Below, piece after piece: positions 34,318 to 43,160 of a stretch of 64,000 bases of DNA. Under the pieces are notes generated by a model. The model had not been told where the DNA came from and searched no databases. It saw only the letters and a list, made by a program, of their open reading frames with translations. The position numbers and the translations under genes were made by a program. Source of the stretch: Oscillospiraceae bacterium (GTDB lineage: Bacteria > Bacillota > Clostridia > Oscillospirales > CAG-382); assembly GCA_015064945.1 (NCBI GenBank), contig SVRF01000001.1, forward strand, positions 1 to 64,000, read 5' to 3'. Within the stretch, counting starts at the first letter, position 1, and the number at the start of each line of letters is the position of its first letter.

Positions 34318-35235
34318 ATGAGAGATTCTGTTCTTACCATCGGTACAGCCACAATGGATGTGTTGCTTAACGTGCCTTATGCACCAAACGGGGGCAGGGT
34401 TGTTAACTCTAAGGATAGGTATTCTTTTACACCGGGTGGTAACGGAGCTTATACTGCAGTCGCTGTAAGCCGTTCTCAAACAGCCTCTACGCTTCTCTCC
34501 AGGGTTGGTGAAGACGAGCAAGGCGACAGGCTTATAAGATACTTAAAAGACGACGATGTTGATACAAATTTTATTGTTAAAGACCCTGTAAATCAAACAG
34601 GACTATCCGTATATTTACTTGAGGAATACGGTCTTGGCGGCGGTGTCAACTTTAAAGGTGCGTCCGCAAAAGTATCCTGTAATAATGTAGAGACGGCTTT
34701 TAGGTCGGAGCCTGCTGTTGTTACCGCAAATTTGGAAGCGGACGGTGAAGTGCTTAACTATACGGCGTCCCTTTGCAGAGAATACGGTTTACCTTTAATT
34801 TTAGATACGGTTGGCGCTTATGAAAATGTAAGACTGCATACTTTGGACGGAGATAACATAATAATTACAGGTGATAAAGAAATAGAAATACTAACAGGTA
34901 TACGGGCAGATTCCACGCAAAATTATTTGCGCGCTTGTATAGCTTTGTTTGACAAGATGCCTTTAAGATTTGCCGTGCTAAAATTAGGTACTAAAGGTGC
35001 CTATATTTATGATGGTAAATATTGTGAGCTTTTAATGTCACCCGGATTGCAAATTGTTGATACCACTGCAGAGCATCAATGCTTTGTCGGTGCGTTTTGC
35101 AGTGACTTTTTGAGGAATTATGAGGTCGATAAAGCGGCAAAATATGCGCTTGCCGCATCAAATCTTGCCGCCTCTAAGGTGGGCGGTTTTGCTTCTATAC
35201 CTACAAAGGCAGAAATAGATAATATTCTTGACTGA
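34318..35235 (+). CDS. PfkB/ribokinase-fold protein lacking the catalytic motif
   Basis: A 305-residue protein with the full length and fold features of the ribokinase family: GGNGAYTAVAVSR in the N-terminal signature region and VLKLGTKGAYIY near the ATP site. The C-terminal signature, normally DTTGAGDxFxGAF, reads DTTAEHQCFVGAF (residues 248-260). The GAGD anion hole is gone and the catalytic Asp is Gln254. The NxxE magnesium motif also looks altered (GDKE). As a sugar or nucleoside kinase it is probably inactive, unless the chemistry differs; a binding or regulatory role is possible. GGAGG site. First gene of an operon with murI. Confidence 0.85.
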   Translation: MRDSVLTIGTATMDVLLNVPYAPNGGRVVNSKDRYSFTPGGNGAYTAVAVSRSQTASTLLSRVGEDEQGDRLIRYLKDDDVDTNFIVKDPVNQTGLSVYLLEEYGLGGGVNFKGASAKVSCNNVETAFRSEPAVVTANLEADGEVLNYTASLCREYGLPLILDTVGAYENVRLHTLDGDNIIITGDKEIEILTGIRADSTQNYLRACIALFDKMPLRFAVLKLGTKGAYIYDGKYCELLMSPGLQIVDTTAEHQCFVGAFCSDFLRNYEVDKAAKYALAASNLAASKVGGFASIPTKAEIDNILD

Positions 35236-35255
35236 TTTTAACGGAGCGTGAGCAG

Positions 35256-36050
35256 ATGGCAACAACTGTCGGAATTTTTGACTCAGGCTTGGGTGGACTT
35301 ACCGCCGCCGCTGAGTTTGAAAAGCTGTTTGATAATAAAAAATACATATATTTCGGCGATACGGCGAGAGTGCCCTACGGCACAAAATCTGCAGATACCA
35401 TTTGCCGCTATGCGACACAAGATACAAGGTTTTTACTGGATAAGGGAGCATCTCTTATTATAGTTGCCTGCGGTACCGTAAGCGCCAATGCCATAGACCA
35501 TCTCAAAAGAAATTTTGATGTGCCCATCATCGGTGTTGTAGAGCCTGCCGCAAAAAAAGCTGTGGAATTAGCTTTATGCGGCAAAGGCAGAGTAACCGTG
35601 CTCGGAACCTCAGCGACCGTGAAAAGCGGCGCTTATGAGAGAGCCATAAAAAAACTTGATGCTTCTATCGAGGTGCGCTCCGTGGCATGCCCTATGTTTG
35701 TTCCTCTCGTTGAAAACGGATATACAAGCGGAGAAGCAGCTGAGCTTTTTGTCAAAGAATATTTACAGCCCACCGTTGACTTTGAAGCAGATGCGGTTAT
35801 TTTGGGTTGTACCCACTATCCCCATTTAAGCGGGGTGATAGGGTCGGTTTTGCAGGGTAGTACCTTGGTAAACTCCGGTAAAGAGGCTGTTATCGCCGCA
35901 TCCTATCTTTTGGGCAATGACAGCGTAAGTGTTGGCGGTCCGGAGTTTTATGTAAGTGACGCCCCTGAAAGTTTTGAACGGCTTGCAAGCATTTTTATGC
36001 AAAAGGACGCAGTAGGTCAGGTTAATTGTATTGATATAGAGAGTTATTAG
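35256..36050 (+). CDS. murI: Glutamate racemase
   Basis: A 264-residue MurI. It has the N-terminal FDSGLGGL, one catalytic Cys at residue 72 (VACGTVSANA) and the other at 185 (LGCTHYPHL). It makes D-glutamate for peptidoglycan. The first motif is usually ACNTASA; here Asn and Ala are replaced by Gly and Val, an unusual but intact cysteine site. It starts 20 bases after the PfkB-fold gene and is followed 4 bases later by the DUF1934 gene. Confidence 0.92.
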   Translation: MATTVGIFDSGLGGLTAAAEFEKLFDNKKYIYFGDTARVPYGTKSADTICRYATQDTRFLLDKGASLIIVACGTVSANAIDHLKRNFDVPIIGVVEPAAKKAVELALCGKGRVTVLGTSATVKSGAYERAIKKLDASIEVRSVACPMFVPLVENGYTSGEAAELFVKEYLQPTVDFEADAVILGCTHYPHLSGVIGSVLQGSTLVNSGKEAVIAASYLLGNDSVSVGGPEFYVSDAPESFERLASIFMQKDAVGQVNCIDIESY

Positions 36051-36054
36051 TATT

Positions 36055-36510
36055 ATGAAAATGCCAGTTGAAATAATGGTAACAAATAAAAAGCTGAATT
36101 ATAGAGATATGTGTGTTGCGGGAGACATACCGGAAGCTCACGAAAGCACCGAAAATTATAACGGTTTTATGGTAATAAACGGTGAAAAGCTATCCTTGGA
36201 TTATGATGAGGTTTTTGATGACGGTATCACCGCAAGCACATCTGTTATGTTGCAAAACGGCATTGCGCTTATAAGTCATAGGGGCGAAATAAATACAAAT
36301 CTTGTGTTTTTGCCGGGTGACAGCTGTGACTGCGTCTGTAACAACGGTTACAGAACTATGAATTTGCGTGTGAATACACAAAGCTTAAAAAGCAATATCG
36401 GCCCGCTTGGCGGCAAGCTTAAGATAGATTACACTATAGAGATTATGGGTAACGTAGCGGAAAAAAACAGCATTTGCGTATCTGTATGTCCCTCTGACAG
36501 CGCAAGCTGA
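36055..36510 (+). CDS. DUF1934 (YwiB-like) beta-barrel protein
   Basis: A 151-residue cytosolic protein matching DUF1934, with the C-terminal pattern GGKLKIDYTIEIMGNVAEKNSICVSV. The family is predicted to form a calycin-like beta-barrel; its function is not established. It lies between murI and the dnaD gene. In many Firmicutes it is near cell-wall or tRNA-synthetase genes. Confidence 0.82.
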   Translation: MKMPVEIMVTNKKLNYRDMCVAGDIPEAHESTENYNGFMVINGEKLSLDYDEVFDDGITASTSVMLQNGIALISHRGEINTNLVFLPGDSCDCVCNNGYRTMNLRVNTQSLKSNIGPLGGKLKIDYTIEIMGNVAEKNSICVSVCPSDSAS

Positions 36511-36549
36511 TACTTAAATACAGGGGTAATGCCCAAAAGGATGTTTATA

Positions 36550-37470
36550 ATGGCAACAAAGAAAAATTTGCGGTTGGATGCCAATGTGGGCGACTGCTTT
36601 ATAATGACAAAAATAAAGGCAGAAGCCTTTAAAACATACGGCGAGGCAGAGCTCAAAGTGCTTCTTTGCGTGGCGCAGGAAGGAACTGTCGACCTTGCAA
36701 GGATTTCTGCAACGCTTGGTATGGAACAAGCCGCAATAGATACCGCCGTTAACAAATTATGTGAGGACGGACTTCTCTGTGCGGGCGAGGAAAAGGCAAA
36801 GAGAATTTCTAAAAACATTGCGTCAAGCTACGATAACGAGGATTTGGCGGATGCCATAGATAATGACAAGGGCTTTAGGGCTGTTACGAACTTTACTTGT
36901 GATATATTGGAAAAACAGCTTAATCGCAACGATCTTAATACATTATATTCCCTGTACGATTATTACGGTATGAGTGCAGAAATGATATGCGGAATTGTAG
37001 AGTATTGCGTTTCCACAGGCAAACGCAGTATGTCGTATATTTTCAATACTGCTATGTCCATACGTGATGACGGTATCACATCCTATGAGGCGCTGGAGGG
37101 ATACATAAAAGCTAAGCGCAGTGTTAACAGTAAATCTACACGTTTCAGAAAACTTTGCGGTATAGGTAACAGAGAACTCACTTCCAAAGAACGCGGTTAT
37201 ACCGACCGCTGGTTTGGTGAGATGAAGCTTAGCTTTGATCTTGTAAAAAAAGCATACGAGCTTACTGTTGACCGTATCGGTGAGCTTAAATTTCCTTATA
37301 TGTCAAAAATAATAGAGCAATGGTATGCAAAAGGTGTACGTACCGTTGAGGATGCAGAAAAGCTGGACTCAAAGCATAAGGAGACAAAGGCGGCAGAAGG
37401 CAGTGAATACGATATTGAAAAATATTTCACCGCCGCTGCAAAAAAGGGATATATTAAACAGGACGAATAG
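36550..37470 (+). CDS. DnaD-domain replication protein
   Basis: A 306-residue protein with an N-terminal winged-helix-like region (YGEAELKVLLCVAQEGTVDLARISATLGM) and two DnaD/DnaB_2 domains (about 115-190 and 215-285), the second ending in the family motif KIIEQWYAKGVRTVEDAE. DnaD proteins help open DNA and load the replicative helicase. A longer frame starts at 36529, but the ATG at 36550 has an AAAGGAT site at good distance. A DnaC-like ATPase gene follows 23 bases later, the usual clostridial pairing. Confidence 0.92.
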   Translation: MATKKNLRLDANVGDCFIMTKIKAEAFKTYGEAELKVLLCVAQEGTVDLARISATLGMEQAAIDTAVNKLCEDGLLCAGEEKAKRISKNIASSYDNEDLADAIDNDKGFRAVTNFTCDILEKQLNRNDLNTLYSLYDYYGMSAEMICGIVEYCVSTGKRSMSYIFNTAMSIRDDGITSYEALEGYIKAKRSVNSKSTRFRKLCGIGNRELTSKERGYTDRWFGEMKLSFDLVKKAYELTVDRIGELKFPYMSKIIEQWYAKGVRTVEDAEKLDSKHKETKAAEGSEYDIEKYFTAAAKKGYIKQDE

Positions 37471-37493
37471 TTTTGTCCGCTTGAGGTGTGTGT

Positions 37494-38465
37494 ATGTCGT
37501 ACGAAGAAAGAAACCACGCTTTTGCCGAGCTGGATAATAAAAGGATGCGTGCCCTTGAAGAGGCAAGGCTTAGAGAGCAGGAGCTTGAAAGTAAAATTCC
37601 AACACTTAAGGACGTTAACAGAGCAATAGCATCTATCGGTCCTAGACTTTTAAGCTTGGGAATGTCAGGTGACCCTGATTTTGAAAGCAAGTCCGAGGCT
37701 TTGTATAAAGAGCACGAAGCGCTTATAGAAAAAAAGCATAGCCTGCTTACGAAAAACGGCTATCCTACGGATTACGATATGCCCATATATTCTTGCAAGC
37801 TGTGTAACGATACCGGATATAATGATACAAAAATTTGCAATTGTGTAAGGGAAGCTATAGCAAAACGTGCTTATTACAGCTCGGGTTTGGGCAAAGCCTT
37901 GGAAAGCCAAAGCTTTGATGCCTTGGATATGATGTATTATACCGGCACTACGGAAAGCGGCGCTTCCGTTAAGGAGCAAATGAGCTTTGTGGTAGATTAC
38001 TGCAAACGTTACGCAAAATACTTTTCGCCCGGTGCTGAAAGCCTTTTGATGATCGGCGGCGCTGGTAGGGGAAAGACCCATTTGGCATCTGCCATCGGTA
38101 TGGAGGTTATACGTAAGGGTTATACGGTTGTATACGAAAATGCCGCAAATATATTTAACACCTTTGAAGCAGAGCGCTTCGGTAGAGATATAAAGGCAGA
38201 CCCGGAAAGATATTACGACTGTTCGCTTTTAATAATCGATGATTTGGGTACGGAGTTTAATACGCAGTTTACTCTTTCGGTGCTGTTTAATCTTATTAAC
38301 CACCGAATGATCAACGGACTTTCTACCATTGTCACTACAAACCTAAGTCTTAAAGAGATTGAGAACAATTATAAAGAGCGCATATTTTCTCGCCTTAGCG
38401 GCGAGTATACGGTACTGCCTTTCTGTGGCAAGGATATACGCAGACTTAAAAAGGAAGCACTATGA
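37494..38465 (+). CDS. DnaC/DnaI-like helicase-loader ATPase
   Basis: A 323-residue protein. The N-terminal half is helical with a cysteine cluster ([14 protein letters not shown]) that may bind zinc. The C-terminal AAA+ domain has Walker [13 protein letters not shown] and Walker [12 protein letters not shown]. It loads the DnaB/DnaC helicase together with DnaD. ATG at 37494 is preferred to the GTG at 37488 because GAGG lies 7 bases before it. It overlaps rnhA by 4 bases (ATGA), so the two are coupled. Confidence 0.92.
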   Translation: MSYEERNHAFAELDNKRMRALEEARLREQELESKIPTLKDVNRAIASIGPRLLSLGMSGDPDFESKSEALYKEHEALIEKKHSLLTKNGYPTDYDMPIYSCKLCNDTGYNDTKICNCVREAIAKRAYYSSGLGKALESQSFDALDMMYYTGTTESGASVKEQMSFVVDYCKRYAKYFSPGAESLLMIGGAGRGKTHLASAIGMEVIRKGYTVVYENAANIFNTFEAERFGRDIKADPERYYDCSLLIIDDLGTEFNTQFTLSVLFNLINHRMINGLSTIVTTNLSLKEIENNYKERIFSRLSGEYTVLPFCGKDIRRLKKEAL

Positions 38466-38944
38466 AAAATGTAGAGATATATACGGACGGTGCGTGTAGA
38501 GGTAATCCTGGTAAAGGCGGCTATGGCACGGTGCTTGTGTATAACGGCAGAGAAAAGGAATTGTCTGCAGGTTACACGCTTACCACCAACAACAGAATGG
38601 AGCTTATGGCAGCAATTGCAGGTCTTTCGGCTTTAAAAGAGACCTGCAATGTAACGTTGTACAGCGACTCTAAGTATTTAGTGGATGCCGTAACCCTTGG
38701 TTGGGCAGAGGGATGGAAAAAACGGGGCTGGAAAAAGGCGGACAAGCAACCGGCGCAAAACCCGGACCTTTGGGAAACGCTTCTCACGCTTTTAAAAAAA
38801 CACAATGTAAATCTTGTATGGGTAAAAGGTCATGCAGGACACGCCTATAATGAAAGATGTGACCTTTTGGCAACTACCGCCGCAGACGGGGACTGTTTGC
38901 TTACTGATAGCGTCTTTGAAGACAAGAACGGGGAGGCGATTTAG
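38462..38944 (+). CDS. rnhA: Ribonuclease HI
   Basis: A 160-residue RNase HI with all four acidic residues of the family: [16 protein letters not shown], an Asn/Arg/Met-Glu-Leu motif (NNRMELMA), [10 protein letters not shown] and the His-containing loop [15 protein letters not shown]. It cuts the RNA strand of RNA:DNA hybrids, e.g. R-loops and primers. It overlaps the DnaC-like gene by ATGA. The helicase-loader/RNase H linkage fits replication upkeep. Confidence 0.96.
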   Translation: MKNVEIYTDGACRGNPGKGGYGTVLVYNGREKELSAGYTLTTNNRMELMAAIAGLSALKETCNVTLYSDSKYLVDAVTLGWAEGWKKRGWKKADKQPAQNPDLWETLLTLLKKHNVNLVWVKGHAGHAYNERCDLLATTAADGDCLLTDSVFEDKNGEAI

Positions 38945-38945
38945 C

Positions 38946-39143
38946 TTGAAATATTTGGTTGGTGAAACGCCGATGGAGCAGGGACAGCGTGTTATAATCA
39001 CCTTCTCCGATGGAAAAAGTGTAAGCGCTGTGTATAAAGATACCTACGGCTATAACCACAGCTTTGAAACGGAAACAGGCAGTACGGTTACCTTAAGTAA
39101 TCATTTTATGAGGTTGAAAGGAATCAGGGTAAAGCCTGAATAA
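38946..39143 (+). CDS. Small hypothetical protein (65 aa)
   Basis: A short frame, 65 residues from a TTG start two bases after the rnhA stop, with a GGGAGG site inside the end of rnhA. It reads like a compact beta-rich protein (GQRVIITFSDGKSVSAVYKDTYGYNHSFETETGSTVTLSNHFMRLKGIRV). No family is recognised. A longer open frame upstream is the rnhA shadow. The placement, coupling and sensible composition support a real gene. Confidence 0.55.
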   Translation: MKYLVGETPMEQGQRVIITFSDGKSVSAVYKDTYGYNHSFETETGSTVTLSNHFMRLKGIRVKPE

Positions 39144-39162
39144 ATAAAAAGGGGAGAATGTT

Positions 39163-42153
39163 ATGAAAAGATTTTTAGCTTTAGTTTTGGCGGCTGTAAT
39201 GATATTGCCTACAGCATTTACAGCAACCGCATTGCCTATATTTACGGGCGAAAACGACGGTAGCACCGCTGAAATATATGACGGTGTTTACTTTACAAAA
39301 CTGGCTCTTGCCAAGACCAGTCAGTTCGGTTTGCAGAAAGTAAATATTGTGGAATTTGACCTTGCAGACAAAACTCTTGATTTGGAAATCCTCAAGCGTG
39401 ACAGCATAGCCGGTAAAAATTACCTTACCACTTATGTTACCGATTACAATACGGTTAACACAGACAGCGATGTTGTTGCGGCAATAAACGGTGACCTTTG
39501 GATGACACAGGTTCACAGCAATACCAATGTTACAACCCAGGTTCTTACCATTCCCCGCGGCGTTCTTGTTGACGACGGTATTGTTTACTGCTCTTCTCAG
39601 ATAGAAAACGAATGTACCTACACCACCAACGGTGAAGGCTTCGGTTATTTCTGGGCTTTCGGTATAACTAAGGATTATGAGCCTATGGTAGGTCAGCCTC
39701 TTGTTTCTTTGGATGTAAGAAATACAAGCAAGGGCATCGCTACCACCACAACTGCTCTTAACCGTCTTCCTGCTCACGATACCTTGGTTGTTTACACAAG
39801 CGACCTTACCAATAATTACGCACTTGCAGATGCTTACGAAATAGAACTTACCGACATAGAGGGTGAGTTTAGGTTTGGCAGCACCGTAAAGGGCACAGTG
39901 TCTGCAATCTATCCTGCAGAAAGCGCAACAAAAGCTACCCTTGGTGACGGTAAGGTTGTGCTTACCGCAAGAGGCACAGCTATCGAAAATGTTAAAGACT
40001 ATGTCGTTGGCGATAAGATAGAAATCGATATCAGCGTAAGCGATGTTTCAGGAAGAAACAACAATTGGGAAGACGCTAAGCTTGTTATCGGCGGTCACGG
40101 TCCCGCTGTTTTGGACGGTGCTTCCACAGGCTTGACAGGCAACGACCCTTATCCTTCCACAATAATAGGTTGGAAGAACGACGGCAAACTTTTCTTCCTT
40201 CAGAACGATGGCAGAAACGCTATGTGGAGCGCAGGCTTTAAATTTTCGGACCAGGCAGACTTCCTTTTGCAGATGGGCGTTAACAGCTGTATCAATGTAG
40301 ATGGCGGCGGCTCCTCCACAATGGTTGTAGGTGAAGAGCTTGTAAATCGCCCCAGTGACGGTTCTATCCGTTCCGTAATCAACGGTGTAGCCTTGGTTAC
40401 CACTACCGAACGTGCAGAACAGAGTGCTTTTGAACCTGTTATCCCCATGCGTTACGATGCAAGCTATCTAAGATTTGATAATGAAGCTGCATTCAGAATC
40501 ATAAACAGCGGTTTTCAATATCACGCAACAGCAAGCTTTGTTGATAACAACGTAAGACTTACTGTTCCCACCGACGGTTGTAACGACCCTCAGATATATT
40601 ACAGCCTTTCCGGTGGCATAAATACTCTCAGCGCCGATGAATACAAGTACATTGTAATGAAGTATAAAACAGGTGGCGGTGTAACCACTCCCGAAACCGA
40701 GTTTTTCCTTTGCGCAGGCGACGTAACAGGGCCTACCGGGGGCAGGTCTGTAAGATTCAACCACGAAAAGGCAGAGGGCGAATGGACAGCAAAAATAGTT
40801 GACCTTACCGGTGTTGACTATTGGAACGGCGACATATACGGTATTCGTATTGACTTTTTTGCAGGTAACGCAGACCAAGGCGAATATATGGATATCGAAT
40901 ACATAGCGCTTGCAAAAACCTTGGAAGAAGCAGAGGCGATCGCAAACGGTACCGCAACTCCTCCCGTTGTTCCCGAAGAAGATAATACCATAAGCGTTGC
41001 GGACGGTTGTGATTACCAAATTGAAGGCGATACTCTTATTAATGTTCCTTATGGCACATCCGTATATAAGTTTATCAAAAACCTTAACGGACCCAAGCTT
41101 GAGGTTCGTAACGCTGACGGCGATGTTGTAAGAAACACTAAAGTTCAAACTGGCTTTACTGTATGCGCTTATAACATGAAGCTGGAGAAGACTGACGAGC
41201 TTACCATAATTGTAAACGAACGTGACCCCAACTATAGCGAAGAAGAAAGCTCTGAGGAAGAATCCGACGACCTCCCCGAGGTTGTTCCCAGCGAAGGCAA
41301 TATACTTTTCCGCAAGTCTTATACCATATCCGCAAACACTTCCGCTATATCCGATGACGGTATTATGGCTACCGACGGACGTTACCGCGGTGACGGTTAT
41401 GTTCAGTGGAACGGCGATCTTAAGAATGATTATCATACTTCTGAATGGTTGGGTACGGGCAAATCCATAACCTATACTTTCAATTTTGACGAACCTATTA
41501 ATATTGATGAAATCGTGTTTAAGAGGGTTCGCATAGCTTCTAACAGAGCCTTCGGTACTCTGGTTATTAACGGTAGCAATATATTTATGTCCAGTCAGTT
41601 GACCAAGACCCCTGTTGAAGGTGCGCCTCTTTACGGAGACACCAACGACAATCAGTTTTTTGACGTTTCTGCCCCTGTAGAGCTTAACGGCATAACAACT
41701 CTTGAAATAATGATTATAACCGATTTGTATTGCTGTCAATTTGACGAAATTGAAGCATACGGTTCTGAAGTTGATGACTCTTCTGTTGTAGACTCTTCCG
41801 AAGATATTTCTGTTGAAACATCCGAAGAAATTTCCGAAGACGCTTCTTCCGAAGAACTTTCTGATAACGTATCCTCCGAGGACAGCTCCGAGGACAGCTC
41901 CGAGGACGAAAGCTCTGAAGATGTAACAGACCGTGCATACGGTGATGCAAACGGCGACGGCGCAGTTAACAGCCTTGACGCCGCACAAACCCTTAAGCAC
42001 GATGCTAAGCTTATCACTCTTGACGGTGTAGCCTTGCTTGTTGTTGACGTAAACGGCGATGGCGTGGTTAACAGTCTTGACGCTGCACAAATTCTGAAGT
42101 TCGACGCAAAGCTTATTGAAAGTTTTTCCGTTGAAGATGTAATTAGTGATTAG
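39163..42153 (+). CDS. Dockerin-tagged phosphodiester glycosidase (NAGPA/DUF2233) with discoidin-like module
   Basis: A 996-residue secreted protein. A signal peptide (about 1-23) is followed by a NAGPA-type phosphodiester glycosidase domain (about 60-420), with the signature NVDGGGSSTMVV and VINGVALV; such domains remove N-acetylglucosamine-phosphate or similar phosphodiester sugars. Residues about 435-590 are a beta-rich carbohydrate-binding-like module, then a small domain and a Ser/Glu linker (about 690). A discoidin-like module follows (about 700-860), a second Ser/Glu linker and a type I dockerin (about 925-985) with two NGDGxVNSLDAAQ loops. It probably docks on an unseen cohesin scaffold. 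It precedes apbE by 2 bases. AAGGGGAG site. Confidence 0.9.
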   Translation: MKRFLALVLAAVMILPTAFTATALPIFTGENDGSTAEIYDGVYFTKLALAKTSQFGLQKVNIVEFDLADKTLDLEILKRDSIAGKNYLTTYVTDYNTVNTDSDVVAAINGDLWMTQVHSNTNVTTQVLTIPRGVLVDDGIVYCSSQIENECTYTTNGEGFGYFWAFGITKDYEPMVGQPLVSLDVRNTSKGIATTTTALNRLPAHDTLVVYTSDLTNNYALADAYEIELTDIEGEFRFGSTVKGTVSAIYPAESATKATLGDGKVVLTARGTAIENVKDYVVGDKIEIDISVSDVSGRNNNWEDAKLVIGGHGPAVLDGASTGLTGNDPYPSTIIGWKNDGKLFFLQNDGRNAMWSAGFKFSDQADFLLQMGVNSCINVDGGGSSTMVVGEELVNRPSDGSIRSVINGVALVTTTERAEQSAFEPVIPMRYDASYLRFDNEAAFRIINSGFQYHATASFVDNNVRLTVPTDGCNDPQIYYSLSGGINTLSADEYKYIVMKYKTGGGVTTPETEFFLCAGDVTGPTGGRSVRFNHEKAEGEWTAKIVDLTGVDYWNGDIYGIRIDFFAGNADQGEYMDIEYIALAKTLEEAEAIANGTATPPVVPEEDNTISVADGCDYQIEGDTLINVPYGTSVYKFIKNLNGPKLEVRNADGDVVRNTKVQTGFTVCAYNMKLEKTDELTIIVNERDPNYSEEESSEEESDDLPEVVPSEGNILFRKSYTISANTSAISDDGIMATDGRYRGDGYVQWNGDLKNDYHTSEWLGTGKSITYTFNFDEPINIDEIVFKRVRIASNRAFGTLVINGSNIFMSSQLTKTPVEGAPLYGDTNDNQFFDVSAPVELNGITTLEIMIITDLYCCQFDEIEAYGSEVDDSSVVDSSEDISVETSEEISEDASSEELSDNVSSEDSSEDSSEDESSEDVTDRAYGDANGDGAVNSLDAAQTLKHDAKLITLDGVALLVVDVNGDGVVNSLDAAQILKFDAKLIESFSVEDVISD

Positions 42154-42155
42154 CA

Positions 42156-43160
42156 ATGAAAAGGCTTTTCGCATTAATTCTTTGTATATCAGCAATTGCC
42201 CTGTCTTCCTGCGTGGGAGACGGGGCAGAGCCTTATTATGTGTATGGCTCTGCTATGGATACCAATGTTTCCATTTGTCTGTACGGCGGCGATAAGGAGC
42301 TGGGCAACGCTTGCTTAGAGCTTTTATACGGTATGGAATCAGAGCTTTCCGTTACCGTAACGGGAAGTAAGTTGTATGCTTTAAACAGCGGACAAACCGT
42401 AAAAGATACGGGGCATTTTTTCACCCTTTGCGGATTGGCAAGCGAGCTTCGTACGTTAACAGGCGGCGCGTATAACCCTTGTATCTATCCTTTGGTAAAG
42501 CTTTGGGGCTTTACTGCAGACAAGTGTTCCGTTCCCAATGACGAAGATATAGCGACGGGTATAGAACTGGCTAAAAACTCCCAAATATCCTTTACAGATG
42601 AGGGTATAAAAATTGAGGGAGGCGGTCAAGCGGATTTCGGCGGCATAGCAAAAGGGTACGCCTCCGATGTACTGCGTGATTATTTAAAATCCAACGGTGT
42701 GGAAGCTGCGGTTGTTTCCCTTGGGGGTAACATTGTAACTGTAGGCAAAAAGCCCGACGGAAGTGATTGGAAGATAGGCATAAACTCTCCTAAGGGAGGT
42801 GGGAGCCTTTTGGGCACGCTTTCGGTAGGCGAATGCGCCGTGGTTACAAGCGGCTCCTATTTCCGTAATTTCACGGAAGACGGTAAGCTTTACCACCACA
42901 TTATAGACCCTGAAACGGGTATGCCTGCAGACAACGGTTTGGTTTCCGTGACGGTTGTAGCCGATGATGCAGCTTTGGCAGACGGGTTGTCTACTGCGTT
43001 TTTTGTAATGGGGATGGAAAAAGCTCTAAGTATTGCACAAAGCCTGGATGTGCAGACGGTTTTTGTTACTGAAAACCAAATATTTGTAAGCGGTGGCCTT
43101 AAAGAAAAATTCACCCCCGACGGTACCGTCGAAGGTGAATACGAAATTATATACAATTAA
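42156..43160 (+). CDS. apbE: ApbE, FAD:protein FMN transferase (lipoprotein)
   Basis: A 334-residue ApbE/Ftp with a lipoprotein signal peptide (LSSC lipobox, Cys19), so it works outside the membrane. Family motifs are GGQADFGGIAKGYASD, VSLGGNIVTVG and the DPETGMPA region, with a magnesium-binding Asp/Thr segment (DDAALADGLSTAFF). It attaches FMN to Thr of flavoproteins such as Rnf or Nqr subunits. The target is not in the window. It begins 2 bases after the dockerin protein, likely cotranscribed. Its 3' end carries the terminator of the opposite operon and it overlaps mtaB by 4 bases. Confidence 0.93.
   Translation: MKRLFALILCISAIALSSCVGDGAEPYYVYGSAMDTNVSICLYGGDKELGNACLELLYGMESELSVTVTGSKLYALNSGQTVKDTGHFFTLCGLASELRTLTGGAYNPCIYPLVKLWGFTADKCSVPNDEDIATGIELAKNSQISFTDEGIKIEGGGQADFGGIAKGYASDVLRDYLKSNGVEAAVVSLGGNIVTVGKKPDGSDWKIGINSPKGGGSLLGTLSVGECAVVTSGSYFRNFTEDGKLYHHIIDPETGMPADNGLVSVTVVADDAALADGLSTAFFVMGMEKALSIAQSLDVQTVFVTENQIFVSGGLKEKFTPDGTVEGEYEIIYN
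43101..43139 (-). terminator. Terminator of the alaS-mtaB operon, encoded inside apbE
   Basis: On the minus strand TTCACC-TTC-GACG, a GTAC loop, then CGTC-GGG-GGTGAA form a 13-bp stem (two G-U pairs), followed directly by TTTTTCTTT. It lies just past mtaB but within the last 20 codons of apbE, so it ends the minus-strand transcript. On the plus strand no T-run follows. Confidence 0.85.

Noticed and set aside
40468-42195. A 575-codon antisense frame opposite the dockerin glycosidase
   Set aside because: A shadow of the real coding strand with no plausible domain, promoter or ribosome site.
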